A stretch of DNA of 64,000 nucleotides from a bacterium (GTDB lineage: Bacteria > Chloroflexota > Dormibacteria > Aeolococcales > Bog-877): positions 1 through 64,000 of the forward strand of contig JAJYXT010000086.1 of NCBI GenBank assembly GCA_021801645.1, read 5' to 3'. Shown here piece by piece: positions 8,635 through 16,814 of the stretch. Made by a program: the position numbers and the translations under genes. Numbering within the stretch: position 1 is the stretch's first letter; each line of letters opens with the position of its first letter. The notes under the pieces were generated by a model that was not told where the DNA came from, did not search any database, and was given only the letters and a program-made list of their open reading frames with translations.

Positions 8635-9002
8635 CAATTCGGCTCCGTCGTCGGGCCGCCATCCGCTAGCTCACCCCCTTCCCTACCTCGTGGACGCGGG
8701 TCATCACCCAGGTCGCACATACTGAGTGCCCCATGCAGCCCGAGAGCCGAGGCGAGGCGACTGTAGGTATCGAGCGTGGGGCTCTTCCTGCGCCGCTCGA
8801 TGCGGCTAATCTCAGTCTGGGCGACTCCGCACTTGGCGGAAAGCGCAGCCTGAGTAAGCCGAAGCTCCCGTCGGCGATTCAGCAAGGAGCTGATAAGGGC
8901 GTCTTTCAGCTCCTTTGCCTGACAATCGCCGATTGCGAACGGACTTTCCCGGTGGGTATCCGGCAGGGACTCTCTGCAACCCCTAACGAAGCTCGTCTCC
9001 AT
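8634..9002 (-). CDS. XRE-family HTH regulator, likely antitoxin/repressor of RhuM-Fic
   Basis: The protein has 122 residues. A lambda-repressor-like HTH lies at about residues 38-95: RRRELRLTQAALSAKCGVAQTEISRIERR followed by PTLDTYSRLASALG, a textbook XRE sequence (shown here in two parts of the motif). Both tails look disordered and could wrap the partner protein. It is first in a two-gene operon with the Fic protein and should repress its own promoter and balance the toxin. ATG 9002 lies 7 bases downstream of the -10 box, so the message is probably leaderless. Confidence 0.85.
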   Translation of the reverse strand: METSFVRGCRESLPDTHRESPFAIGDCQAKELKDALISSLLNRRRELRLTQAALSAKCGVAQTEISRIERRRKSPTLDTYSRLASALGLHGALSMCDLGDDPRPRGREGGELADGGPTTEPN

Positions 9003-9009
9003 TTAGTAT

Positions 9010-9038
9010 ATGATATGAGTCATTCCTAATAATGTCAA
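9010..9038 (-). promoter_or_regulatory. Strong sigma70-type promoter of the xre-fic operon
   Basis: On the minus strand TTGACA (9033-9038) and TATCAT (9010-9015) are separated by exactly 17 bases, close to consensus. Transcription would begin at or next to ATG 9002. The AT-rich stretch with ATATGATATGAGTCAT around the -10 box is a likely operator for the XRE protein. Confidence 0.75.
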
Positions 9039-9381
9039 GTTTGCCCTGGCTGCTAGCTCGGGCGTCAGGGGCAATATGGGTGGGTGCTTGGGTGATTCTG
9101 ATGCCGGTGCCGGCGGTCACGTAAAGGGCTCGCCTAGAGTCAAGGGACTGCCGGCACCCCACGCTTCACGGCGCAGCGGGTACCGTGGTCAACATCGCAC
9201 CCATCTAGCTGGGGCCCTGGCGTCTACTTCGGAGCCAGCGAGGACCGCTGAGATCACCGTCTTGGCCGCCTGAGATCAGAAAATGTAAAAATCAAGAAAG
9301 TGACGTGTAAAGATGCCCTGGAACCTCGCAGGAATCCCCAACTTCAAGCGGCCCCCAGAAAGTCGCTAGACCCTCGATCGG
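9039..9381. other. Gene-free stretch
   Basis: I see no supported gene. An AT-rich tract at 9277-9312 (AAAATGTAAAAATCAAG and GTGTAAAG) stands out against the GC-rich background and may be a worn transposon end. The region leads into repeat copy 3. Confidence 0.5.
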
Positions 9382-9463
9382 CGGGTCCTGCGGATAGGTC
9401 GCAGAACGCTTGCGACTTTCACAAAGCGGACGCCCGGAGAGCAATCTCCGGGCGTTTTGCTGC
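9382..9463 (+). repeat. 86-bp repeat, copy 3 (diverged)
   Basis: The hexamer array is degraded here (CTGCGGATAGGTCGCAG, then TTGCGACTTTC), but the GCCCGGAGA-GCAA-TCTCCGGGC hairpin and GTTTTGCTG tail are intact. About 460 bases without a supported gene follow, up to the hydrolase at 9931. Divergence suggests that this copy is older than the other two. Confidence 0.8.
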
Positions 9464-9930
9464 CCAGAGACCGGATCCTGGCTCCGGATCTCATTCGAAC
9501 TCCGGTCTACGGCCCGCGCAGAGGCGCGTATTTGGGCTACTCCGCCGCTCCGGGCCGCCCACACGCTGAGTCGGGGACCCAGCGCTCCGGAGGTGCCGCC
9601 CACGGCCGGGCGCCAAGCTCGACCCACACCCTCTCGGGCGGCTCCACAGGCCTGGGCCGTTTCAGTCATCCAAGGGGACGCGTTTCGGCGATTGGCAGCC
9701 CTTGTACCGTTGGGGGCCAAAACTGTTTCGCGCTCACGATTTCTCCAGGCACCGCCATACACCGCGACCCGATTGCCGTCTACCCCCGGCCACTACAGGC
9801 ACGGCACTCGCTCGTCCGTGCAGCACATGGCTTGGCCGCCAAGGGAGCCGCAACCACACGGTCCCCGCGGACGAGGCTCACGAGGCGCCGACGGTTCTTC
9901 GGCGACGATCGGGGAGAAGAGCGTTGCCGG

Positions 9931-10632
9931 TCAGCTCGCCACGAATACCGCCAACTCCCGCGCAAAGCGGCGGCGCTCCCGGGTGAGGAGGGAGATATGC
10001 CCGCCCGGGACCTCCACCAAGGCTGATCCCGTGATCGCCTCGTGCATCGCACGCGCCAGCAGGAGAGGAGCCATGTGGTCGCGCCGACCATGAAGGATGA
10101 GGGTCGGAATCGCGATCTCGCCCAAGCGAGTGGTGGCGTCGTAGGTCCTGGATGCCCGGCGCTGGCATTCCCAAGCCCAGCGCGGTTGCCGCTCGCGCCT
10201 GGGGGCTGGGAGCCGGCTTAAAACCTCCAGTGCCAGCCACCGGCGGCTGACGATGCGGCTTGGCGGCGTCCTAGCACTGGTGGCGGCGAGGACCAGCCGC
10301 CGCACGCGCGTTGAATGGTCGAGGGCGAGGCTCAGAGCGACTCGCCCGCCCATGGAGTACCCCAGGACGACGGCTCGCTCTATCCTCAGTACGTCTAGAA
10401 GCCCTTCGGCATCGTCGGCCATCTGCTCTATGGTGTAAGGGCCAGGCGGCTTGTCGCTCCGCCCTCCGCCGCGGAGGTCGAACACGATCACGTGACTCGA
10501 GGCGGCGAGCGTTCCGGTGACCCCGCCGAAGATCCGGGAGTCGCCCCCAAGCCCGGGGATCAGCAGCAGCGCCGGGCCACTCCCGTGCTCCTCGTAGTAC
10601 ACCTCGATGCCGTTTACCCGCACCAGGGCCAT
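9931..10632 (-). CDS. Alpha/beta-fold hydrolase
   Basis: The protein has 233 residues, slightly short for the family (about 260), with a reduced lid. It shows the oxyanion region LLLIPGLGGDSR, the nucleophile elbow GYSMGG (Ser), an acid in LHGRRDHMAP (Asp) and a histidine in VEVPGGHISL, so the Ser-Asp-His triad is complete. The enzyme would be a cytosolic esterase, lactonase or C-C hydrolase; the substrate cannot be told from sequence. There is no signal peptide. It stands alone between the repeat and a recombinase remnant and looks intact. Confidence 0.85.
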   Translation of the reverse strand: MALVRVNGIEVYYEEHGSGPALLLIPGLGGDSRIFGGVTGTLAASSHVIVFDLRGGGRSDKPPGPYTIEQMADDAEGLLDVLRIERAVVLGYSMGGRVALSLALDHSTRVRRLVLAATSARTPPSRIVSRRWLALEVLSRLPAPRRERQPRWAWECQRRASRTYDATTRLGEIAIPTLILHGRRDHMAPLLLARAMHEAITGSALVEVPGGHISLLTRERRRFARELAVFVAS

Positions 10633-10763
10633 GCGGGCAAGTCTGCTCCACGCGGCACCGCAGTGGCGCCGACCATCGCGGTAGTCCGATCCAGCTCGTT
10701 TCCGAAGAGTCGCTCAGGCACTGGCTCGGGCGACGCTTGCGAGAGCGCCCGGCCCGTCGGCCG

Positions 10764-11097
10764 CGCCCTGGCCTCGGCGGTGGCCGAGACCGAGCGCCGC
10801 GTGGGGGCCCTCCGCGAGGAGCTCGATGGGCTCCGGCGCAGCCGCGACGCCGTCTTCCGGGCATCACCTATTGACTGGATCGAGGAACGGCTCACCAAGC
10901 TGCGCCCGCTGCTGGAGCAGGCGACCGAGCGGTCCGCCCAGCCGCTGCGCCAGATCCTCGGGACGATCCGGCTCGAGCCAACCAGGGAGGACATCGGATG
11001 TCCGTACTACCTGGCCCGGACCTCGATCGACACCCTGGCCCAGCTGGACCCGGCACCGGGGTCCGGGGGCTCGGAGCCGGGTTCGAATTCTTTGCGT
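10764..11097 (+). pseudogene. C-terminal remnant of a large serine recombinase
   Basis: The translation matches the last 110 residues of the intact recombinase at 20443-22128 nearly throughout: ERRVGALREELDGLRRSRDA, WIEERLTKLRPLLEQATERS, RQILGTIRLEPTREDIG and YYLARTSIDTLAQLDP. The catalytic domain and zinc ribbon are gone. Similarity to the intact copy ends at the same point, at GGTTCGAATTCTTTGCGTT plus GGTGG. This is a relic of an earlier related element. Confidence 0.85.
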
Positions 11098-11127
11098 TGG
11101 TGGACCCGAACGCAAAGAATTCGAACC
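11080..11127. repeat. 19-bp perfect inverted repeat at the recombinase remnant end
   Basis: The arm GGTTCGAATTCTTTGCGTT (11080-11098) is followed by a 10-base spacer GGTGGACCCG and by its exact reverse complement (11109-11127). The left arm plus GGTGG also occurs at 22075-22098, at the end of the intact recombinase gene, where no right arm exists. The structure may be a recombination site or a scar formed at one. Confidence 0.8.
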
Positions 11128-11136
11128 GTCTCGACA

Positions 11137-11454
11137 ATGGCGCTGGAGGCTGAGGTGCGGCAGGGTGAATTGCCACCTGCCTACCAGCGTATCGCGGCGA
11201 GAGCCATTGTCCTCCACCAGCTTGGGCTTGGCGACTCCGCAATCGGGCGGCACCTGGGGGTGAGCGACAAGACCATCAGGAAGGCGCTTATGTGGGGCCC
11301 CGGTCCCGCCGGGCCCGTTCGGACTCAACCAGCCCCAGGAGGATCCCATCAGCACAGCGATTTGACACCAACCTGTCTCACCGGGGTTGACACGCACCGC
11401 TCGCGTCCAGGACAAGACCGTCGGGGGCCCGGGAACCGCACCGAGGGCAGCTGA
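11137..11454 (+). pseudogene. Short helix-turn-helix fragment
   Basis: The frame encodes PAYQRIAARAIVLHQLGLGD followed by SAIGRHLGVSDKTIRKALMW, a convincing helix-turn-helix of the type in recombinase and transposase genes. The following residues are low-complexity and not protein-like. It is in frame with the upstream recombinase remnant across the inverted repeat, so it could be a fused leftover of another mobile gene. Confidence 0.5.
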
Positions 11455-11996
11455 GTCCGGGTGAGTGAGCCATCCGCCTGAACGGGGTCCCCTCGCTCCT
11501 ACTGCTGACCGAGTGCCTCGCCGCCACTATCAGTCCTCCCTCAGGGCACCGCTTCACCCGCCAGGCCCCTCTGTTGGGCGAGGCCCAGCGGTCATGCCTG
11601 GTCCGGCCTGACGCAGCGACTACCCGCCCGGATGCGGGCCGCTGTCCGGCGGGCGCCCACCGCATGGCTCTGTGTCCTGGTCCCTTCGCACGGATAGGTC
11701 CACCTTCGCCTGGCGGTTGCACCACCGAACCCACACCGCTCTCGGTGGTCTCCCTCCTGTCTCCCGCGCCAACAGCTTACCTGGGAAGTACATCATGCGC
11801 ACGCGGGGCCCCGTCCGGCCCGTGCGTCTGAACTCGGCTGATCTCGACACCACGCGCCGTCCAAACGGGTCGTTGTCGACCTCGGATACGGCGGTGTCCC
11901 GCAGACGAGTGCCGGATATCTTCGGCCGGCGTGGCGGCGCCCCCCGGAGGTAGTCAACGCACCCTGTCGTGGCCACGCATCGAAACAAGCACCAGG
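11455..11996. other. Gene-free stretch, 540 bases
   Basis: Open frames here lack protein-like composition, ribosome sites or recognisable motifs. No repeats or RNA genes were seen. Confidence 0.5.
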
Positions 11997-13283
11997 TCAC
12001 GAGACAACCGGTTCCTGCACCCACTTGCCAGAAATCCATGAGAGCACCAGTGGGCTCGGACCGATTGGCGAAGCTCCCGACTTCACGTAGGAACCAACGA
12101 CCTCCCCCCCGCAGCTGAGGTTACTCACGACGGCGTTCAACGTCAGGGCGCCCCCCGACACACGGGGGGTTGCCACCGGCGTCCAGCCGGGGCCGGCGAG
12201 CTTCAGAATTGCGGCTTTACGGCTGCCGACCCCTCCAACCGCCCAGCCTTGCAGACCGGTGGCCAACGAGGATGGACACACTGATACCGACCTGATGGCC
12301 CCGGAGGCACCCACCGCTGCAGCGCTGTCCGAACTCCATGCCTTGCCGTTCCAGTAGTCGAGAACGCCAGTAGTTGACCCGACGACCCCGCTGGCCCACC
12401 CTAGACCTGACGGACCGATGGTCACCGACGTGAGCGAGCCCCCCACCCCTGGCGCCCCACTTCTAGGCACCGCCACCGACTCCCAAGCGACACCGTTGAA
12501 GTGCAACGCAAGCGGCAGTCCCCCTCCAGACGAGCCCACCATCCATACATTGGCTGAACCGAGCGCCTGTACGGCGGTAATGCTCGCACCATACAAGCCG
12601 CCCGCCCCCAAGGCACCCTCCAGCGACACCGACTGCCAAGTGGCGCCATTCCAGTGAAATACCCGCGGGTATGCTCCGCGGTAGGCTCCTACTACCCACA
12701 CGTTGTTGGCGGCGTCGGCACTAACCGCATCCAGGGTCACCCAGCCAGCATCGAACACGTTTGCTCTCACTCGCGTCCACAGAGAGCCGTTCCAGTGCAA
12801 GATCAGTGGCCAGCTCTCTCCCTCAGAACTCGCTGCCCGCCTGCCGTAGGGCGTGTAATACCCGACCGCCCACGCATCCCCCGCCGACACCGCGCTGACC
12901 GCGGTGAGTTCGTTGTCGGCTCCGGCGCTGTTGTGCTGCACGCCCATCACACTTGGACTCGTCACTTGCACCCACACGCGAGCAGTCCCCTTCACGATCA
13001 GAGTCCTAGGCAGGGCATGGGCGGTGAGAGCCGTTGCGCCCACCGCCCACTCGGTCTTCCCACTCCGGCTGATGCTCACAGAGGCCAAGTGTCCGGTTAC
13101 TAGTGCCTTGGCTGGCGCGCGTGGTACACGACCACCCGCGCAGCCCGCGAGAGCCACGGACGCCGCCATGACGCACGGAACCAACGCAGGGGTCCGCCGC
13201 CACGCTACTGCCAAGCCGCTCCGCGAAGTCCGCCCCCAGCGGATCAATACTCCGACCGCCACTCGCGCCCCGTTCCGTGCCAC
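11997..13283 (-). CDS. Lipoprotein with WNG-type beta-propeller-like repeats
   Basis: The protein has up to 428 residues. A lipobox VALAGC follows a hydrophobic stretch and basic residues, so it should be anchored outside the membrane. The mature chain repeats a module of about 50 residues with AWAVG/VWVVG and HWNG-x-W (LHWNGSLWTRV, FHWNGATWQSV, LHFNGVAWESV, DYWNGKAWSS), typical of beta-propeller blades. Propellers of this kind usually bind ligands or partners. GTG 13283 gives the longest form, but later starts (for example GTG 13262) are possible. It lies downstream of two more secreted-protein genes on the same strand, with a base composition less GC-rich than the core genome. Confidence 0.7.
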   Translation of the reverse strand: MARNGARVAVGVLIRWGRTSRSGLAVAWRRTPALVPCVMAASVALAGCAGGRVPRAPAKALVTGHLASVSISRSGKTEWAVGATALTAHALPRTLIVKGTARVWVQVTSPSVMGVQHNSAGADNELTAVSAVSAGDAWAVGYYTPYGRRAASSEGESWPLILHWNGSLWTRVRANVFDAGWVTLDAVSADAANNVWVVGAYRGAYPRVFHWNGATWQSVSLEGALGAGGLYGASITAVQALGSANVWMVGSSGGGLPLALHFNGVAWESVAVPRSGAPGVGGSLTSVTIGPSGLGWASGVVGSTTGVLDYWNGKAWSSDSAAAVGASGAIRSVSVCPSSLATGLQGWAVGGVGSRKAAILKLAGPGWTPVATPRVSGGALTLNAVVSNLSCGGEVVGSYVKSGASPIGPSPLVLSWISGKWVQEPVVS

Positions 13284-13316
13284 TCCTGCCTCAGCCCAAA
13301 GCCCGACCGCGTCCCC

Positions 13317-14027
13317 TCAATTGCCCACCGACGATACCGGGGGCTGCTCATTGGTGAATATGATGCCCGGGAACACCGGAGAAACTGGCGGCACCAGATC
13401 ACCACAAAAGGTGCCGGCGCCAGGCATCGTCAGGGCTGCTCCAGAACCGGGCGGCGCGACTTGGAGAACGTCACTCGGGGTGCCCCCTTTCGGCCCCCAA
13501 CACCCGCCGTTCATAATGGCTGGCTGCATGTCCATGAAGAAGGACGCCGTTCCGCCAGCTGGAAGTGTCACGATCGACGCTGGATCGACCTGACCATTTC
13601 TCGCGTAGTGTGGCGCAGTCGCGGCTCCCATCGCCGAAGAAGCACCAGGCGCAAGCGATGAGTGACTATCAGCGGCGGGACCGGACTCGGTCACCGTCGG
13701 GTATCCCGCCAAGGTGCAAGACGATGGACCGCCGTTGGTGAAGACAAACACCTCGTAGGCGAACCCCATGGCCGTAGGACCAGGTTCCTGGCGAATGGAC
13801 AACTGACTAGTCGAGCACGGCCCTATAGAACTGGTTCCAGGGGCCGAGGCTGCCGACTGCTGGGGAGACGCCGATGGACTACTTGTCGCGGCGACTTGCA
13901 TGGCGCCACCGGTCTGCCCGCCAATATTGTGGGCATGCACCGACAGGAAGACGGCGCCCCCCCCGGCAATAGACAAACCCATAGCAGCTAACAGCCAAGC
14001 AGCAGGTCGCAGGAGCTTGCCCTTCAT
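13317..14027 (-). CDS. Secreted DUF4232-like protein
   Basis: The protein has 236 residues. ATG 14027 follows GAGGAGAG at good spacing. The N-terminus MKGKLLRPAAWLLAAMGLSI is a membrane anchor or signal peptide, followed by a Ser/Ala/Pro-rich linker. The globular part (CSTSQLSIRQEP, NGGPSSCTLAGYPTVTESG, then LPAGGTASFFMDMQP) matches the DUF4232 pattern found in actinobacterial cell-surface proteins, with paired cysteines. The biochemical role of the family is unknown. The gene starts 13 bases after the preceding secreted-protein gene and they are probably one operon. Confidence 0.7.
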   Translation of the reverse strand: MKGKLLRPAAWLLAAMGLSIAGGGAVFLSVHAHNIGGQTGGAMQVAATSSPSASPQQSAASAPGTSSIGPCSTSQLSIRQEPGPTAMGFAYEVFVFTNGGPSSCTLAGYPTVTESGPAADSHSSLAPGASSAMGAATAPHYARNGQVDPASIVTLPAGGTASFFMDMQPAIMNGGCWGPKGGTPSDVLQVAPPGSGAALTMPGAGTFCGDLVPPVSPVFPGIIFTNEQPPVSSVGN

Positions 14028-14040
14028 CACAGTACTCTCC

Positions 14041-15099
14041 TCACCAGCCAGATGCCATATTGCCCTGGTCGAGTTGATCGTAGTCGTCGCTCCCACCACA
14101 CGCCGACGGGATACACCACTGCCAGCCCAGATTGTAGGGTCCGCCTCGGCTCTGACCTCCGAAGAAGGAGGCACTCACCTGCGCGCCCGTGGCTTGCACG
14201 GTCTGCGTCCAGCCCTGTGGGCCATTGAGGACCGACCCGCTATCGTTCTCATAGGTCCACTCCCAAGTATTGAGGATCTCGCACTCTGTCGGGTAGTCAT
14301 TGCAGGGAGAGTTGTTCGGAGTGAACGTGTAGTTCCAGAAACTGCCGGATGAGTATGCCCCGGGCTTCAGATGAGCGGTGTTATTCACAATGTAGTTCCA
14401 GAAGCCGTTGAAGGTATCGCGATCGAGCACATAGCTCATGCCGGTCTCGCTATCGGTGGCTCCACAGTTCGTGAGGCGACCATCCCATCCATTCGAGGCG
14501 GAGGCACTCCCCTCAATATCCATCCACACCACCTCATAGGGCAGGTAGCCGTTTGACGTGCCCGTGTAGCCCGATCTGGCGTCCCAGTTGCTGACGGCGG
14601 TCTTCGCCTGCGCTGCGCCCCATGCCGTGGCCTCGCTAGCGGTCCCGTTGTAGTTCGGATCGGCCCCGGGTCCCCCCATGAAGAAGTACCCACCAACACC
14701 GACCCCAATCCCCGAATTATAGTTGCTATTGGCCGCCGAGGCGTCGGTGGTATTGAAGTAATTCGTATAGTTCGTGCACCCCGCCGTCTGTTGCCACGTG
14801 CCAATCTCGCCGACGTACCCCCCGTAGTTCCCGCCAACGTTGCCTGGTTCCTGGTAGGGCGAACCGGAAGGATAGGTAGTGCTGTTGCTGTCGGTGCCAT
14901 AGTAGTAGCCACTACTATCGGCCGCTCGGACGACACTCACCCCATAGGCTAGGGGTATGACGAAACCTGTAACAACCGCAGCCAGTAAGCGCAACTGGTG
15001 CGCGCGTCCACTTTGCCAATGTCCGAATCGCCTGCCCAGCCTCGTCTTGGACCCGAATTCGATTGCATGCGAGAATCGGCGCCAGTTCTTGTGAGGCAT
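14041..15099 (-). CDS. Secreted protein, possibly glycoside-hydrolase-like
   Basis: The protein has 352 residues. A basic N-terminus precedes a hydrophobic segment LLAAVVTGFVIPLAYGVSVV and an AxA-like site (VRAAD), so it is exported. The mature part is rich in Tyr, Asn, Gly, Ser and Trp. Segments such as LPYEVVWMDIEGSAS, FNGFWNYIVNN and LKPGAYSSGSFWNY recall the TIM-barrel DUF1906/GH25-like proteins, in which an acidic residue on the WxDxE strand sits in the pocket. That parallel is weak. It heads the set of three secreted-protein genes. AGGGTG upstream of ATG 15099 is the ribosome site. Confidence 0.55.
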   Translation of the reverse strand: MPHKNWRRFSHAIEFGSKTRLGRRFGHWQSGRAHQLRLLAAVVTGFVIPLAYGVSVVRAADSSGYYYGTDSNSTTYPSGSPYQEPGNVGGNYGGYVGEIGTWQQTAGCTNYTNYFNTTDASAANSNYNSGIGVGVGGYFFMGGPGADPNYNGTASEATAWGAAQAKTAVSNWDARSGYTGTSNGYLPYEVVWMDIEGSASASNGWDGRLTNCGATDSETGMSYVLDRDTFNGFWNYIVNNTAHLKPGAYSSGSFWNYTFTPNNSPCNDYPTECEILNTWEWTYENDSGSVLNGPQGWTQTVQATGAQVSASFFGGQSRGGPYNLGWQWCIPSACGGSDDYDQLDQGNMASGW

Positions 15100-15145
15100 A
15101 CCAAATCACCCTGCTTTGCACAGGCATTGCCTGCATGGTCCGACA

Positions 15146-15176
15146 CTGACCCGAGGGCGACTCTGTCTCGGGTCAG
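15146..15176. promoter_or_regulatory. 10-bp inverted repeat upstream of the secreted-protein operon
   Basis: CTGACCCGAG and CTCGGGTCAG flank an 11-base spacer. It lies 47 bases before the start codon at 15099, with no T-tract, so an operator or mRNA hairpin is more likely than a terminator. Confidence 0.45.
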
Positions 15177-15434
15177 CGCGGCACGCTACCACGGTGGGGA
15201 GGCGCGGTCAATTCTGAACTCATCGTCGGAGTGATGCAGTAGGCGGAGAGTTCGTCAGCGCGCTGCGTGTGTACTGTACCCGTCACGGCATGTTGGCGGC
15301 GTGGCGATCGGGGCCCGGTCTCGTTGATCCGGAGAGAACTATTCGGCAGAGATTGAGCTAGGTCGAATGCAGGGGTCCGCCCGTGTGAGCCCCGTCTCGA
15401 AGCCTGTGTGCGATCTCGTTCGAGTAACGCAGGG

Positions 15435-16793
15435 TCAGGGGGAGTCGGAAGTTGCCAGAGGAACATCGGTTCCCGAAGGTAGCGCTCCTGATCGTAGCCA
15501 TGTGGCTCCAAGGCCAGCCACGATCGTCAAGAGGACCACGTTCCGCGCCTCCAATGCGATCAGGCCATGTGGGGACAGACTGAGCACAGAAGTCCAGAGG
15601 AACGGGAACTCGAGCTGTGTCAATAGTGCCAAACTCAGGGTTCCCCAGAGGACATAGGCACGGATGCAGCGTGGGCCCTCGAGGGCGGCTAGGCACAGGC
15701 ACGGGGTAAGTGCGTCAAAGTACTGAGGAGATAGCACGGGTGTTACAAGAAGCGCCGCCCCCAGCGCGAGAGAAAAGGCGGTTCCTGGAAGCACGGGATG
15801 CCTGGCGCAGCGAATGGCGAGGAGCCCGAGAAGCCCAACTCCGGCCGCTGCGAAGACTGCTGATATCAGCCGAAGGTGCAGGTGCGGCCCTGCGATCTGC
15901 ATGGACCCGAGGGCCCCTCGAACCACGGTCACCCCTCTCAACCCAGCCAGCATCATAGCTACAGCTGCCGGCAAACTCTCGATCTCGACTCCGCGGTCGA
16001 AGTTATGAAGCTGTGACGCCAGGAGTCCGCCCCGAGACCAGACCTCGACCGCCGCCAGCAGCAGCAAGATTGGCGCGCTAGCCAGAACCGTCGGCCGCAA
16101 AGCCTTGCCGATAAGGCTGTAACCCCGAGGATTACTGCGAAGCGCGGTTCCCACCTGCCATGCCAGCAGTGGCACCAGCTCGACCCAGGCATACTCCTTG
16201 ATCAATCCGGCTCCAAGAACGAGTAGGAAGCTCGTAGTCATGCTCTTTCGGCGCCAGGCTATGGCCGCGGCCAGCAGGAGGAGCCCAATGACCGGATCGG
16301 CGCGATACAGGGTGAGCGGTCCGGCGGCGGCAAGAACTGCCAACAGAGACCATCCCAGCGGATCGGCGGCTGGGTATGACCTAGTGTAGTATGCGCGAAC
16401 CGCGGCGACTCCGACCACCAAGAGTATGAGCATCTCTACGGCGAAGGCAAGTACGTATCGGCTGGAACCGGCGAGCAACGGCCCGGGTATGAATATGAGC
16501 ATCCCTGGCGGATATATGAAAGGAACAGAGCCGTGAAAGCCTGGCGTGTAGGGTGGCTGACCGGATAGGAGCTTGGCAGCCACCGTAGCCAGACTAGACA
16601 AGCCCCCGGCGGCTAGCCCGACGCGACCGGTGTGGGGAACGCCTCCCACTCCGAACGCGATAGCTGGCGCGGCGGCGGCGACAAGTAGCGATATCGCGAG
16701 CCAGCCTGGGACACTGGGCGGCGGCTTCAGCCAGGGCGACAGGAGCTTTCGGACCCTCCACACTCGGAAGAGTCTATCGACCCGTGACGGCAT
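15435..16793 (-). CDS. Polytopic membrane protein, GT87/DUF2029-like mannosyltransferase family
   Basis: The protein has about 452 residues with ten or more hydrophobic segments. After the first segment comes a loop with GQPPYTPGFHGSVPFIYPPG, the FxYPP-type signature of polyprenyl-phosphate-mannose-dependent transferases (GT87 and relatives). Later segments include LYRADPVIGLLLLAAAIAW and LLVTPVLSPQYF, also usual in the family. The enzyme would add mannose from a lipid donor to an envelope glycolipid or glycan on the outer face of the membrane. ATG 16793 was chosen because an IS630-type element starts 22 bases upstream. That insertion has probably separated the gene from its promoter. Confidence 0.7.
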   Translation of the reverse strand: MPSRVDRLFRVWRVRKLLSPWLKPPPSVPGWLAISLLVAAAAPAIAFGVGGVPHTGRVGLAAGGLSSLATVAAKLLSGQPPYTPGFHGSVPFIYPPGMLIFIPGPLLAGSSRYVLAFAVEMLILLVVGVAAVRAYYTRSYPAADPLGWSLLAVLAAAGPLTLYRADPVIGLLLLAAAIAWRRKSMTTSFLLVLGAGLIKEYAWVELVPLLAWQVGTALRSNPRGYSLIGKALRPTVLASAPILLLLAAVEVWSRGGLLASQLHNFDRGVEIESLPAAVAMMLAGLRGVTVVRGALGSMQIAGPHLHLRLISAVFAAAGVGLLGLLAIRCARHPVLPGTAFSLALGAALLVTPVLSPQYFDALTPCLCLAALEGPRCIRAYVLWGTLSLALLTQLEFPFLWTSVLSLSPHGLIALEARNVVLLTIVAGLGATWLRSGALPSGTDVPLATSDSP

Positions 16794-16814
16794 GGGCGAT
16801 GGCGGCGTCTGTCC

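Noticed and set aside
9292..9762. Frame across repeat copy 3 that encodes a peptide also found across copy 1
   Set aside because: The similarity is the DNA repeat itself; the hairpin and absence of a start region argue against coding.
10271..10867. Arg-rich minus-strand frame overlapping the hydrolase
   Set aside because: Out-of-frame shadow of the alpha/beta hydrolase gene and recombinase remnant.
11099..11127. Sequence resembling a tRNA 3' end (TGGTGGACCCG with TTCGAA)
   Set aside because: The T-arm stem does not pair and no anticodon arm exists; treated as part of the inverted repeat.
11620..12039. 139-codon minus-strand frame in the 11.5-12 kb gap
   Set aside because: No motif, no ribosome site and unnatural composition.
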